Notes under the pieces: model-generated
The model's database searches: none
What the model was told of the DNA's origin: nothing
What the model saw: only the letters and a program-made list of their open reading frames with translations
Source of the DNA: JAICSD01 sp035637115
Lineage (GTDB): Bacteria; Acidobacteriota; Vicinamibacteria; Vicinamibacterales; 2-12-FULL-66-21
Direction: 5' to 3'
NCBI GenBank assembly: GCA_035637115.1
Contig: DASPXV010000244.1
Coordinates: 1 to 25,286 of the forward strand
DNA length: 25,286 bases
Shown: in pieces, positions 24,058-25,286 of the stretch
Numbering within the stretch: the stretch's first letter is position 1
Layout of the letters: each line of letters starts with the position of its first letter
Program-made: the position numbers and the translations under genes

Positions 24058-24831
24058 GGTTCGCCAGCAGCCGGTTACGCGATGGCCGCGCTGCTCGTGG
24101 CGATGGCGGTGATGGCGGTGCTGATGTCCGCGGCGCTGCCCGTGTGGCGGCACGAGGCGCAGCGCGAGAAGGAAGAAGAACTTGTCTTCCGCGGACAGCA
24201 GTACGTGCGTGCGCTGCGGCTGTACCAGGCGCGGACGCAGACGATGGCGGGCAGCGTGGACCTGCTGGTGAACGGCCACTTCCTCCGCAAGAAATACAAG
24301 GACCCGGTCACGGGTGACGACTTCGAGTTGATCGGGTCTGCCGGCGTGGCTGGGCAAACCGGTCAGCAGGGGCAGCCTGGCCGCGGCGGCCAGCCGGGAC
24401 GCGGCGGCCAGCTGGGACGCGGCGGCCAGACGGTGGGCGGCAGCGTCGGCGGCGGGCCGCAGGGAGGAATCGGGACGCAGCCGCAGGGGAGCGCTTTCGG
24501 CGGCGGCACCGTTCCGGGCGGCATCCTTGGCGTGCGCAGCAAGAGCAAGGAACAATCGATCCGCCTGTACCAGGGGCGCAATCACTACAACGAGTGGAAC
24601 TTCATCTTCGTCCAGCAGCAGCCGGGCGGACCTGGCGGGCGCGGCCAACCGGGCGGACCCGGCGGGCGCGGTCAGCCCGGAGCCGGTGGCGGGCCGGGTG
24701 GGCGCGGCGGACGTGGCGATGGCCGCGGTGGTGACGGCCGCGGAATAGGCCCCGGCGGGCCGGGACGAGGCAATGTGCCATTCCCATTTCCTCCTGGTGG
24801 TCCCGGCCGCGGCGGCCGTGGCGGCCTGTAG
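24040..24831 (+). CDS. Prepilin-like protein with collagen-like and RGG-rich C-terminal tracts
   Basis: The 263-residue product begins MSLRGQGSPAAG followed by YAMAALLVAMAVMAVLMSAALPVW (13-36), a class III prepilin-like hydrophobic helix that lacks the Glu at mature position 5. A pilin-like helix (QREKEEELVFRGQQYVRALRLYQ) and the segment FLRKKYKDPVTGDDFELIG (81-99) follow. Residues 105-131 form collagen-like Gly-X-Y triplets (GQT GQQ GQP GRG GQP GRG and so on). A conserved-looking block (GGILGVRSKSKEQSIRLYQGRNHYNEWNFIF, 160-190) separates this from a second Gly/Arg/Pro-rich tail (195-263). It is probably a minor pseudopilin-type subunit of the nearby machine, though outside its operon. The absent Glu5 resembles GspK-like tip subunits. 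Function of the Gly-rich tails is unknown. Confidence 0.82.
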   Translation: MSLRGQGSPAAGYAMAALLVAMAVMAVLMSAALPVWRHEAQREKEEELVFRGQQYVRALRLYQARTQTMAGSVDLLVNGHFLRKKYKDPVTGDDFELIGSAGVAGQTGQQGQPGRGGQPGRGGQLGRGGQTVGGSVGGGPQGGIGTQPQGSAFGGGTVPGGILGVRSKSKEQSIRLYQGRNHYNEWNFIFVQQQPGGPGGRGQPGGPGGRGQPGAGGGPGGRGGRGDGRGGDGRGIGPGGPGRGNVPFPFPPGGPGRGGRGGL

Positions 24832-24884
24832 CGGGGTCATCGCCAGTTAGGACGCCGGGCGCTGCCTCGCAGCCTGCGCTGGAC

Positions 24885-24978
24885 GTAGACGGTAGACCGT
24901 AGACGGTAGACGGTAATTGGTTGTGATATCCCTGCACGTCGGTCTACCGGTTACTGACTACTGGTTACTGACTACTGC
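24885..24978. repeat. Two heptad-based arrays and a long inverted repeat after the prepilin-like gene
   Basis: GTAGACG, GTAGACC, GTAGACG, GTAGACG, GTAATTG occupy 24885-24919 with 7-bp period. A 14-bp double heptad (TTACTGA plus CTACTGG/C) is repeated at 24951-24964 and 24965-24978. CGGTAGACCG (24890-24899) and CGGTCTACCG (24940-24949) form a perfect 10-bp inverted repeat enclosing 40 bp. The stop codon of the serine hydrolase gene (24960-24958) lies in the second array. The rest of the gap from 24832 holds no other signal I can recognise. Confidence 0.82.
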
Positions 24979-25286
24979 GTCATGCAATGCGCGTCTCACC
25001 GGTTGGATCGCGTTGTTGTCCCGCGCGGGATGCACGCGGTTCGTCAGGAACACCACATACAGATCCAGTTCCGGATCGATCCACAACGATGTGCCGGTAA
25101 ATCCGGTGTGCCCGATGGCGCGCGGCGAGAGGCGCGTGCCGCACGAAGACGTCGGCAGCATCGTGTCCCAGCCGAGTGCGCGCGAGCTGCCGGGCACCGT
25201 CGATTTCCGCACGAAGCGCGCGAAGGTAGCGGGACGCGCGAACGTCTGCTCGCCGTGAAGTCCTTTCAGTACATCGCGCGCGAAGG
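24958..25286 (-). CDS. Serine hydrolase of the beta-lactamase / penicillin-binding fold (C-terminal 108 residues)
   Basis: Only the end of this gene is in the window; the frame is open to the right edge. The fragment contains GWDTMLPTSSCG, the active-site third box HTGFTGTSLWIDPE (HTG replacing the KTG of beta-lactamases, as in many class C-like esterases and peptidases), and a conserved tail with VVFLTNRVHPARDNNAIQPVRRALHDAVV. The SxxK and YxN boxes would lie to the right of the window, so activity cannot be judged. The substrate may be an ester, a D-amino peptide or a beta-lactam. Its final codons and stop are made of heptad repeat sequence. Confidence 0.88.
   Translation of the reverse strand, partial: FARDVLKGLHGEQTFARPATFARFVRKSTVPGSSRALGWDTMLPTSSCGTRLSPRAIGHTGFTGTSLWIDPELDLYVVFLTNRVHPARDNNAIQPVRRALHDAVVSNQ

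Noticed and set aside
24885..24978. Repeats considered as a CRISPR array
   Set aside because: Units are 7 or 14 bp and directly adjacent, with no spacers and no cas genes.

Overview
The window is about 25 kb of GC-rich chromosomal DNA. Gene content and protein style point to Acidobacteriota, probably a Vicinamibacteria-like lineage. This is inferred from a secretin fused to a cohesin-like domain, a GspG/PilMNOP hybrid cluster and GC-rich codon use. No rRNA, tRNA, CRISPR array, transposase or phage gene was seen. Both ends cut through genes.

Left part (1-8635), mostly minus strand: the first 203 codons of guaB (IMP dehydrogenase), secA, and a membrane-anchored M23 (LytM-type) peptidase. A small membrane-protein ORF that may be frameshifted comes next, then comM on the plus strand. 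Convergent with comM is a lipoprotein lytic transglycosylase with LysM repeats, which has a good promoter and a long structured leader.

Middle (8839-12581): a two-gene bacterial microcompartment operon on the minus strand, made of a BMC-H shell protein and a CoA-acylating aldehyde dehydrogenase. The dehydrogenase carries an internal encapsulation-peptide-like helix and an extra C-terminal module. Divergent from it are an unrecognised beta-rich lipoprotein and a small periplasmic SLT lytic transglycosylase.

Right-centre (12810-22787): one tightly coupled plus-strand operon for a type IV pilus/type II secretion-like machine. The order is pilC/gspF, pilB/gspE, pilM, pilN, pilO, pilP, a lipoprotein secretin with TPR-like N-terminus and C-terminal cohesin-like domain, two GspG-type pseudopilins, and a DUF4214-methyltransferase fusion. 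Start and stop codons overlap at most joints. Prepilin peptidase, PilT and the GspH-K-type minor pilins are not in the operon itself.

Right end (22788-25286): a secreted Ig/PKD-repeat lipoprotein on the minus strand shares a symmetric divergent promoter with a prepilin-like protein that has collagen-like Gly-X-Y and RGG tracts. The 3' third of a beta-lactamase-fold serine hydrolase follows.

The most unusual DNA-level signal is a set of short tandem arrays with a strict 7-bp period at four intergenic sites (five arrays, several unrelated unit sequences). They lie at gene ends, and in three cases the adjoining gene's stop codon falls inside the array. Other notable signals are a shared CCAA-N4-TTGG-TARGAT promoter element before the SLT gene and before pilC, a leader helix that would cover the Shine-Dalgarno sequence of the LysM transglycosylase, and an intrinsic terminator buried in the coding sequence of a convergent gene.
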